Source of the DNA: Cyanobacterium sp. Dongsha4
GTDB taxonomy: Bacteria > Cyanobacteriota > Cyanobacteriia > Cyanobacteriales > Cyanobacteriaceae
Reading direction: 5' to 3'
DNA: 64,000 nucleotides
Assembly (NCBI RefSeq): GCF_036345015.1
Contig: NZ_CP084098.1
Span: 2,307,326 to 2,371,325 of the forward strand
Part shown: piece by piece, positions 56,263-64,000 of the stretch
Layout: each line of letters begins with the position of its first letter
How positions within the stretch are numbered: the first letter of the stretch is position 1
The notes under the pieces: generated by a model
What the model was told of the DNA's origin: nothing
What the model saw: the letters and a program-made list of their open reading frames with translations, nothing else
The model's database searches: none
Made by a program: the position numbers and the translations under genes

Positions 56263-56916
56263 TTAAGACAAGATAGCACAGGACTCTAATTCTAGGGCTA
56301 TTTTTTCAGTAATACCCTGAATCCAAGTCTCATCCTGTTTAGTATAACTACGGGGAATATTTGTCGCTACCATCAAAACTCCTTCCTGATTGAGAGGTAA
56401 ACAAATTAAACCCTGAATATTGCTGGGAAAATAGTCAAACTCAATTTTTCCCGGATAATGTTTCAAATCAACTAAATATACTGGTTTTTGAATTTCCATT
56501 ACTCTCTTGACGATACTTCCGACTTTCACTTCATCAATTTTCCCTAAAATTCCCCTCCGCATTAGAGTTTTTCCCTGATAATAAACAATCATCGATTTCG
56601 TAACAGTGTTGGTAAGAATTAAATGACTAGCCCATGCTAATTCTGTTTTAATGTTAGAGGGTAAATCTTGTGACAAAAAAAACTCCTCTTTACCTTCTAA
56701 TGTGACACTTTCGGGGGGATTCGGATTAATCTGACGCATTAAAACGCTAGTTAACAAAAGTGCGGCACAAAGTATTACTCCCAAAGCATCGGATCTTGCT
56801 TGTGAATCCATGACAGTTACAGTTGTGAGACGATTTATCATTAATAAGAAGCCACCCACAACTCCCGCAATGAGAGGAAAATTTTTCAACCATTGATTTT
56901 CTTTTTTTTGTGTCAT
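56263..56916 (-). CDS. Complex C cofactor-assembly protein, subunit B (CCB-like)
   Basis: 217 aa. Two transmembrane segments (about 14-34 and 45-62) then a GAF-like soluble domain (SHLILTNTVTKSMIVYYQGKTLMRRG, LICLPLNQEGVLMVATNIPRSY). Matches the cyanobacterial/chloroplast family (CCB2/CCB4) annotated as 'cofactor assembly of complex C subunit B', involved in covalent heme attachment on cytochrome b6. Confidence 0.82.
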   Translation of the reverse strand: MTQKKENQWLKNFPLIAGVVGGFLLMINRLTTVTVMDSQARSDALGVILCAALLLTSVLMRQINPNPPESVTLEGKEEFFLSQDLPSNIKTELAWASHLILTNTVTKSMIVYYQGKTLMRRGILGKIDEVKVGSIVKRVMEIQKPVYLVDLKHYPGKIEFDYFPSNIQGLICLPLNQEGVLMVATNIPRSYTKQDETWIQGITEKIALELESCAILS

Positions 56917-57534
56917 CTTTATCCTTGCATTTTCTCTTGAGATTAACTTTGATAAAATTAAAATATTCTTTACAATAGTTAATATTTTACACTCAGTAAG
57001 GAATTAAAGGATATTGATGAGAAGAGGGCAATGGGAAAACGGTAAAGAGTAACAAAGTATAAACTGCAAAATTAATAACCTTATCAAATTTTTCTTATCT
57101 GTGAGAGATAATATAAATATTAACTATAATTATTTTTAAGGGTAAAGTTAGGAATGAAGAAAATATAATTATTTTGATTATTTCAATAATAAATTGATGA
57201 GTACTTTCCTGAAATTATTAGACATCGATCAAATTTAAAATAAAAATCAATTTTTATTAATAAAATGTCAATATCAACTCTGTTGCCTCTGTGATGACTT
57301 CTAAAATAAGCCTATTATATATAAAACAATACTGATCTTTATATTTGATATTAATAAATATAGCAATTTCCAAATTTATGAGGTACAGTTTTTCTATACC
57401 AGTGCATTATCGTCTATTCCTCATTTCCACATATGAATGAGTGGTTTGCCTCAGCATTTAGAGAAACGCTATATAAACTGTGGAGATTTCTGGATATTTT
57501 TTTAACCATTATTTAATTAATAATACTATTCTAT
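56917..57534. other. Long AT-rich intergenic region
   Basis: 618 bp between divergent genes. Only a 27-codon ORF (57433-57516) is suggestive. No repeat, tRNA or known RNA motif was recognised. Confidence 0.35.
57433..57516 (+). CDS. Possible 27-codon peptide upstream of WD40 gene
   Basis: ATG to TAA, 18 bp before the WD40 gene, predicted amphipathic and aromatic (begins MNEWFASAFRETLYKLWRF). No clear ribosome-binding site. It might be a leader peptide or chance. Confidence 0.18.
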   Translation: MNEWFASAFRETLYKLWRFLDIFLTII

Positions 57535-59358
57535 ATGCACGATAGGAGTTATTTTTATTCATGTGAAAATTTATTTTATGAGCTTTTAAACCCTATATTT
57601 AGGTCAATTAGAGACAATATTAATGGTGTATTTCAGGATAGAATTGGCTGTTTAAATTCGGGAAATGTTATTAATCAAGAAGATTATATATCTTTATTAA
57701 GAAAAACTATCAGAGAATATCAAGAAAGCCAAATTCAATTAAAATTAATAGAGATAGATGCACAATGGGATTTGCATCATTGGCAGGGAATTTTAAGTAG
57801 AAGAGAAACAGAGAATTTATTGGGTAAAAAAGATACATTATTAATTTTATTTTCCCCCCCAGAAATTAGCCCAGATGTTCCTGCTTCTATTCAAAATAAT
57901 TTACCGATTGAATTCAAATCAATTAAAGATAAGTTGAAACAATTTTATCCTGAAAAAGATAATAACTATGGAGTAAAGTTTTATACAGACTATTTTAAAA
58001 AATCTATTGGAGATATTTATATTGAGCAGTTATATAGTATTTTGTCTCCCGTACCGACTGGAATTTTTTATACTGATATAACAGATTATAATTGTAGATT
58101 TAGTCTAGGTTTTTGGAATGATAAAAGTAATGAACCAACTATTATTTCCAGTCCTTTATGGAATTGGGAAAAAACGTTTAATAAGTTTTTAAAAATAGGA
58201 TTAGAGGAAAAACAATCTTTTAGATCTATTAGAGAGTTAATTGTTATTTATAATCAATTATTGGTTTCTTATTTTATCGATACTTTTTATTTAAGCATTG
58301 ATCCTTACTATCAATTCAGATTTCCTCTATTTACTACTCATTTAGCAAAAGAATTAATTAGAAATAAAGAATGTGTTGAATGTTATTTTCTTCAGTTAAA
58401 ACAAATGCAAGAAGAAGAGTTAATAATATTAGAAGAAACCGCAAAAAAAAATGACCAAAATCTTAAAGGGAATGTTAATCAGTGGAAAGTATTAAATACA
58501 ATTAAAGTGAGAGGAGATTATCCTATTTATAGTATTGCTATTCATCCTCATGATGACATTGTCGCTAGTGCTTGTGGTTATGATGGTATTCAAGAGTTTG
58601 ATATATATTCAGGTGAAACTTTAAAAATAACAATGAGTAATCATCACTCTGTTATTGCTGTAGCTTATGACTGTAGTGGGGAAAGTCTGATTTGTGGAGG
58701 GGGAAAACAAACTATTTATGTCCATGGTAAAGCTAAATATAAATTAGTGGGACATACAAATGCTGTCAAGGCTTTGGCGGTGAGTTGTCGAGAACATATT
58801 TTAATTGCTTCAGCAAGTTATGATAGTACAGTGAGATTATGGGATTTAACCAATAAAAAACTAGCTAAGGTTTTAAAAAGACATACGAAGGGAGTATATG
58901 GGGTGGCATTTAGCCCAGATGGCACTATGTTGGCTACTGGAGGAGGAGACTATAGTGCAAAGCTATGGAGTTTAACAGATTATAGAGTAATACACAATTT
59001 TAAGGATCATTTCAATTCTGTTTTATCGGTGGCATTTAGTCCAGATAGTAAAATATTAGCCACAGGTAGTATGGATAAAATGATTCGCCTTTGGAATACA
59101 GAAACGGGGGAATTAATTAATACTTTGATGGGGCATTCTTTTTGGATTGAATCTCTTGCTTTTAATCCTCAAGGTATGATTTTGGTTAGTAGTAGTAATG
59201 ACAAAACGATTAAATTTTGGAATTATATATCTGGAGAGTGTATCAGAACAATTATACAGAAAGATAGTTGGACAAGTGCGATCGCATTTAATCATGATGG
59301 CAGTCTTCTGGTTACAGGAAGCAACAATGGTGTTATTAAAGTTTGGCAAAATCATTAA
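57535..59358 (+). CDS. WD40-repeat protein with uncharacterised N-terminal domain
   Basis: 607 aa. Residues from about 315 to the end form seven WD40-type blades (ASYDSTVRLWDL, GGDYSAKLWSL, SMDKMIRLWNTETGE, SNDKTIKFWNY, SNNGVIKVWQN and earlier weaker ones), enough for one propeller. The first 310 residues, rich in aromatic residues, belong to no domain I recognise. No transmembrane segment. Likely a scaffold or sensor; partner unknown. Confidence 0.8.
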   Translation: MHDRSYFYSCENLFYELLNPIFRSIRDNINGVFQDRIGCLNSGNVINQEDYISLLRKTIREYQESQIQLKLIEIDAQWDLHHWQGILSRRETENLLGKKDTLLILFSPPEISPDVPASIQNNLPIEFKSIKDKLKQFYPEKDNNYGVKFYTDYFKKSIGDIYIEQLYSILSPVPTGIFYTDITDYNCRFSLGFWNDKSNEPTIISSPLWNWEKTFNKFLKIGLEEKQSFRSIRELIVIYNQLLVSYFIDTFYLSIDPYYQFRFPLFTTHLAKELIRNKECVECYFLQLKQMQEEELIILEETAKKNDQNLKGNVNQWKVLNTIKVRGDYPIYSIAIHPHDDIVASACGYDGIQEFDIYSGETLKITMSNHHSVIAVAYDCSGESLICGGGKQTIYVHGKAKYKLVGHTNAVKALAVSCREHILIASASYDSTVRLWDLTNKKLAKVLKRHTKGVYGVAFSPDGTMLATGGGDYSAKLWSLTDYRVIHNFKDHFNSVLSVAFSPDSKILATGSMDKMIRLWNTETGELINTLMGHSFWIESLAFNPQGMILVSSSNDKTIKFWNYISGECIRTIIQKDSWTSAIAFNHDGSLLVTGSNNGVIKVWQNH

Positions 59359-59607
59359 TTTAGAGAGTAACTAACCTTTTAATCCTATCAAACTTAGATC
59401 AACGTTTCCTGACAAATAAATGTTAGATACTACCGTCTTCGCAAAAATTAGTTGATCCCAAAATAAGTTTTAAAAATAAAATATATTCAGTAGGATTAAG
59501 ATTATAAAGTAAATTATTGATATTAACATCTAATCCATAAGTAAATAAAAATAATATTATTTATAACTATAAATTATTAATAAAGAAAATAATCAAGATA
59601 AAAAATC

Positions 59608-60888
59608 ATGACTGAACAAAAACAAACCCTAGAAGAAATGACTTTGAGGCAACTCAGAAAAATAGCCAGTATTCTCAATATTCCTCGATATAGTCGAATG
59701 CGCAAACAGCAACTATTAAACATTATTAAAACTAAAAAAAATGATATTGCCTCAGAAAACACTGACCCATCCAACAATATCGATAATCAAGCAAAAAAGT
59801 CATTTAATAGGCTTTCTCCAGAAGAAAAGTCTTTTCTTAATAGGCGAACCCAAGAAAATAATCCCCCTGATTTAACTACCGCTAGTGATATTTTTCGTCA
59901 AAATTTGAGACTTTCATCACTAAAAAATTTACCTGACAATTTTTTTTTCGGTATTGACGAGAATTTAGGAGATTTACCAGAAAGTTATGGAGAGGATAAA
60001 GTTATGCTTCTTCCTCTTAGCCCCCAATGGGGTTATATTTATTGGGATATTTCCCCTCAAAAACAAAAAGAATTACGTAATCAAGGAGGGAAATTTTTAA
60101 CTCTACGCTTGTATGATGTGACTGACATAGATTATGATTTGGAAACACCCCATAATGTGAAAGAATTTTTGTGCGGAGATGTAGCTAGGGCTTGGTATGT
60201 GCCTATTCCTGTAAGCGATCGCACCTATGCTGTGGACATCGGTTATCGCTGTGAAGATGGACGTTGGTTAGCCATTGCTCGTTCCCCCCAAGTAAAAATA
60301 CCTAGTGCTTATCCCAGTGAATGGGTAGAGGATGTATTTGTTACCATTCCTTGGGAAGAAGATTTAAAAGAAAGAAAACAATGGCAATTATCAACAACGG
60401 GTAAAAGTAATTTAACTAAAGAGAAAAAAGACTTAATTCCCGTGAAAAACAGTTCTATTCCAGAAAATCTCAAAAATCACAGTTTTGGCTCATGGATGCT
60501 TCATCGGGGGGGTGATTCTCCCAATATTTGGGCTTCAGGGATGGGCTTAATGTCTGGCTCTGGTGCTGGTTTTTCTGGTGATTTGGTTTGGAATCGTAAA
60601 TTTTGGTTAATCGCTAATGCAGAATTAATTGTTTATGGTGCAACTGACCCTCGTGCTAAAGTAATCGTAGGAGACACACCGATTAGTCTCAATCCTGATG
60701 GTACATTTCATTTTCACATTCCCTTTCCCGATGGTCAAATTGATTATCCCATAAAAGCGATCGCACCTGATGGAGAACAAACCCGCTCTATTTATCTTCG
60801 TTTTAACCGTGACACCATTTCGGAAAATACGAACAAAGAAGAAGAAGCAACCCTAGAATGGTTCACATCACCCAAAAATATTAATTGA
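59608..60888 (+). CDS. DUF4912 protein with Rho-N/SAP-like N-terminus
   Basis: 426 aa. Residues about 6-38 (EEMTLRQLRKIASILNIPRYSRMRKQQLLNII) look like a Rho termination factor N-terminal or SAP helix-turn fold. A DUF4912 domain follows (MLLPLSPQWGYIYWDIS…LRLYDVTDIDYD). A C-terminal region (LIVYGATDPRAKVIVGD…FHFHIPFPDGQIDYPIKAIAPDG) is beta-rich. Widespread in cyanobacteria; role unknown. Confidence 0.82.
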   Translation: MTEQKQTLEEMTLRQLRKIASILNIPRYSRMRKQQLLNIIKTKKNDIASENTDPSNNIDNQAKKSFNRLSPEEKSFLNRRTQENNPPDLTTASDIFRQNLRLSSLKNLPDNFFFGIDENLGDLPESYGEDKVMLLPLSPQWGYIYWDISPQKQKELRNQGGKFLTLRLYDVTDIDYDLETPHNVKEFLCGDVARAWYVPIPVSDRTYAVDIGYRCEDGRWLAIARSPQVKIPSAYPSEWVEDVFVTIPWEEDLKERKQWQLSTTGKSNLTKEKKDLIPVKNSSIPENLKNHSFGSWMLHRGGDSPNIWASGMGLMSGSGAGFSGDLVWNRKFWLIANAELIVYGATDPRAKVIVGDTPISLNPDGTFHFHIPFPDGQIDYPIKAIAPDGEQTRSIYLRFNRDTISENTNKEEEATLEWFTSPKNIN

Positions 60889-60894
60889 TAGTTT

Positions 60895-61773
60895 TTAACG
60901 GGGAATCACACAACGAATACCGTGTTTTTTTCCTTGATTATCTCCTCGATAGCGAGGGATTAAATGAATATGGGTATGTTTAACTTTTTGCCCTCCTGCT
61001 TGATTAACATTAAAACCAATATTAAACCCATCAGGTTGATATTTTGCACAGATGATTTCTTTTACTCTATTCACCATTTGCCAACAGTGACTTTGTAAGG
61101 AAAAAGATAAATTAAAATAATTTTCTTCGTGATGTTTAGGAATAATTAAACTATGTCCTTTAGTTAAGGGATAACCATCTAAAATTGCATAAGCTAAAGT
61201 TGATTCTGTGAGTAAAGTTAGCTTAGGATAAGGTTTACAGAAAATACAAGAAAGAGATGAATGTTTAATTTGATTAAAATGTTGATACTCATAAATTTCG
61301 CAAGACTCATCAAGATGTATGGATTTAAAAGGTAGTTTAACTAATCTTTGATAGGTTTTTTTTTCATAAACATAATGGTTTCTAAATCCTTCTATTTTTA
61401 TATCCCTTCTCACGGCAAAATAAGCCTTTCCTTTCGGCTTTAAAAGTTGTGATATATTCATAATCACTTCTTCTTGACTTTCTAAAAACAAAACATTTAA
61501 GACATAAAAACAGAGTATTGTATCAAACTTCTCTTGAGGGTATTGAGGGTAATAATGAGGATCATAACCAATAATTTCATAGCCTTTTTTTGAGAGTATT
61601 TCCACATCTTTACCAAAACCGCAACCAAAATCGAGCATATTACCTTTTAACAGTTTTTTTCGATGTAAATATCTTGCAGGAAATGACAATTTTTCCCTTT
61701 CAATTGCCGTTAGATGACTATATTTATTCTCCATTGATTTAATATTAATAACAAATTTAGGTAGGATATTCAC
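60895..61773 (-). CDS. Bifunctional class I methyltransferase / HIT-family protein
   Basis: 292 aa. The N-terminal half is a class I SAM-dependent methyltransferase (LDFGCGFGKDVEIL; later FDTILCFYVLNVL). The C-terminal half is a HIT domain: CIFCKPYPK, YPLTKGHSLIIPKHH, and the triad motif HTHIHLIPRY. HIT proteins hydrolyse nucleotide-linked phosphate esters. This fusion is known in bacteria. The Met at residue 14 (61734, MENKYSHL) is a likely start. Acceptor substrate unknown. Confidence 0.88.
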   Translation of the reverse strand: MNILPKFVINIKSMENKYSHLTAIEREKLSFPARYLHRKKLLKGNMLDFGCGFGKDVEILSKKGYEIIGYDPHYYPQYPQEKFDTILCFYVLNVLFLESQEEVIMNISQLLKPKGKAYFAVRRDIKIEGFRNHYVYEKKTYQRLVKLPFKSIHLDESCEIYEYQHFNQIKHSSLSCIFCKPYPKLTLLTESTLAYAILDGYPLTKGHSLIIPKHHEENYFNLSFSLQSHCWQMVNRVKEIICAKYQPDGFNIGFNVNQAGGQKVKHTHIHLIPRYRGDNQGKKHGIRCVIPR

Positions 61774-61879
61774 ACCTTCTAAAACTAACTATTAGAAGAA
61801 AAATCTCTTAATTTATAACTATTTTTACGGACTTCTACCTTCTTGATAATCTTATAACTCAAACAATCATTCGATACAA

Positions 61880-62677
61880 TTATTTACGGCTAAATCTAAA
61901 TACTTCAATGGATTGAGAAGTGAGAAATAAACCGAGAAAAATATAAGTTAAAAATACAATTAAATTACTACTATTAAAAACACCCATCACAAAATTTTCA
62001 TAGTTTTTTAATAAAGAAAAATGGGCTAAAAATTCTCCTAATTGACCTCCAATACTATTGGCTAAAGCGTCTAAAATAGAAAGAGTAATAACTAAAATAA
62101 AGGTGATAATTGCTGAGAAAATAGTGCTATCTGTTAAGGAAGAAATAAACATTCCTAATGATAAAATTGATGCGGCCATTAAGATTAAGCCCAAATGTGC
62201 TAATAATGGTACTTGAAAAGAAATCGGAGGGGTTGCTCCTTGAAATGCGATCGCTTCATAGAGTATAATCGGCATGATCATGGTAATAAAAAAGATCAAA
62301 ACCCCCATTAATTTGCCCAATGCCACCACCCAATTAAATAGTGGAGATGTGGCTAATAATTCAATAGTACCTCTTTTTCTTTCTTCTGCATACAAACCCA
62401 TTGAGAGAATTGGTAATATAAACAGAGTCAAAGATGCGATCGCATTAAAGTAAATTTGCATAAATTCATACACCACATCTACAGGGGTAGTGTTACCTAA
62501 TTGCTCTTGAATTGCCACACTTTGAATGATACCCTGTTCACTCAGGAGAAGGAAAACAAAAAAGATGCCCGAAATTAACCAAAAAACGGCGGCGATACTA
62601 AAGGCTAAAGGAGAGACAAAATAGCCGTGCAACTCTTTTTGGATAATGGCAACAATATTCCAAAATACTTTCATCAA
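61880..62677 (-). CDS. ABC-2-type transporter permease
   Basis: 265 aa, six transmembrane segments (about 23-45, 80-95, 105-135, 148-170, 180-205, 240-258). The region LPILSMGLYAEERKRGTIELLATSPL is the conserved cytoplasmic coupling segment of GldF-like or NosY-like permeases. The ATP-binding partner is not next to it in the window. Confidence 0.85.
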   Translation of the reverse strand: MMKVFWNIVAIIQKELHGYFVSPLAFSIAAVFWLISGIFFVFLLLSEQGIIQSVAIQEQLGNTTPVDVVYEFMQIYFNAIASLTLFILPILSMGLYAEERKRGTIELLATSPLFNWVVALGKLMGVLIFFITMIMPIILYEAIAFQGATPPISFQVPLLAHLGLILMAASILSLGMFISSLTDSTIFSAIITFILVITLSILDALANSIGGQLGEFLAHFSLLKNYENFVMGVFNSSNLIVFLTYIFLGLFLTSQSIEVFRFSRK

Positions 62678-62878
62678 TTAAAAATTATGAATTATCAATA
62701 ATAGTTTAAAACAAATATTATCTCATTTCAGATTTAAGTATTTATAAAACAATTAATGAAAGACTCTTAACAGAATCAAATAAAAAAAAGATAAACTAAA
62801 ATAATCGTTAACAAGTGTCAAACCATGACAAAGATAGAATTTATAATTCCTCTTCATAGTTTAAGTCCCGTTAAAAGA

Positions 62879-63657
62879 GCAGGGCTGTTTCATTTTCAAA
62901 TTTTAAAAGAAAAATAAAGGCGATCGCTTGATAAAATAAAAGGGCAAAAGATCGCATTTATTATAGGTTGAAAAAATGTTAAATAATTTAGTTAACAAAT
63001 TACCAGAAATTCAAGACTTATTAAAGGAAGTGACCACAGAAAATAAAACATTTAGTTTTGATGCACTTCATTGTCAAAAACAAACAATTAAGATAATTAT
63101 TGAAGGAAATAATCATTATTTAATTCCCGTAAAAAAGAATCAAAAAACCTTATATTACTCTTTAGAGAAAATTATAAAATAAAAGAGACCAAACACAATA
63201 TATATAGAGGAAGATAATAGTCATGGAAGACAAATAACACGTCAAGTATCCACATGGAATAATTATCAAGATTTGCCAAAAAAGATGAGTGATAAATTTA
63301 AAGAAATAAAAAATATAATTGAAGTAAAAAGAAGTGGAATGAGAGGAGAAAAACCGTATGAGGAAAAAAATTATTATATTAGTAGCAATTCAGAAACAGC
63401 AACAGAAGTAGGAAAAAAAAGAAGAAATCATTGGAGAATAGAAAACCAACTACACTGGGTAAAAGATGTAATAATGGATGAGGATACTTCAAAAATAAAG
63501 CAGAAACAAGGGGCGATAAATATCTCAGTATTAAAAACTATTGGCATTAATTTTTTTAGACTGTTAAAATTTGAATCGATAACAGAAGGAGAAGGGCGTA
63601 GATGGCTTGGAGCAAATCTTCCAGCTTTTTTGCTTTTCTAAAATGAAACAGCCCTGC
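62879..63657 (+). mobile_element. Decayed ISAs1-family insertion sequence
   Basis: 779 bp, bounded by perfect 18-bp inverted repeats gcagggctgtttcatttt (62879-62896 and, inverted, 63640-63657). Shorter than full ISAs1 elements (about 1.2-1.4 kb), with the 5' half of the transposase gene gone. No target duplication (left ttaaaaga, right tgggggtg). These ends match the MITE-like elements at 1273 and 51074. Confidence 0.88.
62976..63641 (+). pseudogene. ISAs1 transposase, N-terminally deleted and with a nonsense codon
   Basis: In-frame C-terminal two-thirds of an ISAs1 (H-repeat type) transposase. The motif FSFDALHCQKQT (second catalytic Asp region) and KKNQKTLYYSL are followed by an in-frame TAA at 63180-63182, after which the same frame continues as GRQITRQVSTW and RRNHWRIENQLHWVKDVIMDED. 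A full transposase has about 370 residues; the start and first catalytic Asp are lost. Cannot be active. Confidence 0.88.
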
Positions 63658-63726
63658 TGGGGGTGAGAGGGGGAAACTAATTCTTCTTAATTCTTCATTT
63701 TTCCTTTGCCCATGCCCTTTTTATTT

Positions 63727-64000
63727 CTAATGTTTATAAGCACCTAATTCAGGATAAAAAGGAGCAGTTTCTTGACAAAAACTAATCCCTAATTTAGATA
63801 ACATAGATTCTAAAACATGGTCAGGAGAAAAACGTAAATAATCATTATTAATTTCTAAACTAACATGACGATTTCCCAGATGATAGGCCGCTTTTAATAA
63901 ATCTAATGTGTTTGGTGACTTCACTGTGATAACAGATTCTAATTTCGCTTTTATTTCTACAAAAAAACTTCTATCATCATTAGTTAATATATCTCCTTCC
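63727..64000 (-). CDS. ureE: Urease accessory protein UreE (5' end outside window)
   Basis: The frame is open to the right edge, giving about 90 C-terminal residues. The pattern ILTNDDRSFFVEIKA, LDLLKAAYHLGNRHVSLEI, YLRFSPDHVLESML and GAYKH matches UreE, which delivers nickel to urease; the His of GNRH binds metal. A GTG at 63924 is internal, not the start, since UreE sequence continues upstream. The short tail lacks a long His-rich end. Confidence 0.92.
   Translation of the reverse strand, partial: EGDILTNDDRSFFVEIKAKLESVITVKSPNTLDLLKAAYHLGNRHVSLEINNDYLRFSPDHVLESMLSKLGISFCQETAPFYPELGAYKH

Noticed and set aside
63727-63924. Stand-alone 65-aa gene
   Set aside because: The frame continues as UreE up to the window edge.

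Overview
The window is cyanobacterial. It is AT-rich, carries many HIP1 octamers (gcgatcgc), and encodes cyanobacterial family members: GuaB3-type IMP dehydrogenase-like protein, transaldolase fused to EF-hands, SufC/SufD, a CCB-type complex C cofactor-assembly protein, DUF3352, DUF502, DUF4912 and DUF1400 proteins, HypE and UreE. Low GC and the style of the intergenic repeats suggest a unicellular form near Cyanobacterium or Geminocystis. That placement is inference.

Layout. 1-7.8 kb: end of guaB3, a 395-bp MITE-like element with target duplication, DUF1400, a DUF2237/glycosyltransferase pair, a PLP-binding protein, transaldolase, acpP and fabF. 8-17 kb: DUF3750 convergent on hypE, a DEP protein, a TVP38 membrane protein with a flavin disulfide reductase, tRNA-Thr(TGT), a phosphatase, a GST and gnd. 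18-34 kb: murC and murB, M61 peptidase, gyrA, a ProA paralogue lacking its catalytic cysteine, a lone ABC ATPase, an SbcD-like phosphoesterase and NAD kinase. 34-37 kb: DUF502, sufC and sufD.

37.3-44.6 kb is the most unusual segment, a compact minus-strand cluster. In transcription order it encodes a membrane vWA protein, a DUF6883/DUF4926 pair, a large tubulin-like GTPase, then a MotA/ExbB-like channel with a long coiled-coil tail and a MotB/OmpA-like partner. The last two resemble the ZorA/ZorB motor of Zorya anti-phage defence, but no Zorya effector (ZorC, ZorD, ZorE) is present. An IS1-family element sits exactly between the tubulin-like and channel genes and supplies the end of one and replaces the start of the other.

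44.8-64 kb: DUF3352, MgtC, leuS, a peroxiredoxin-like protein, a second copy of the MITE-like element, thrC, a nucleotide-sugar epimerase, uppP, a TPR protein, the CCB-like protein, a WD40 protein, DUF4912, a methyltransferase-HIT fusion, an ABC permease, a decayed ISAs1-family element and the end of ureE. The ISAs1 remnant has the same terminal inverted repeats as the MITE-like element, so the three are probably one mobilisation family. No rRNA operon or CRISPR array was seen.
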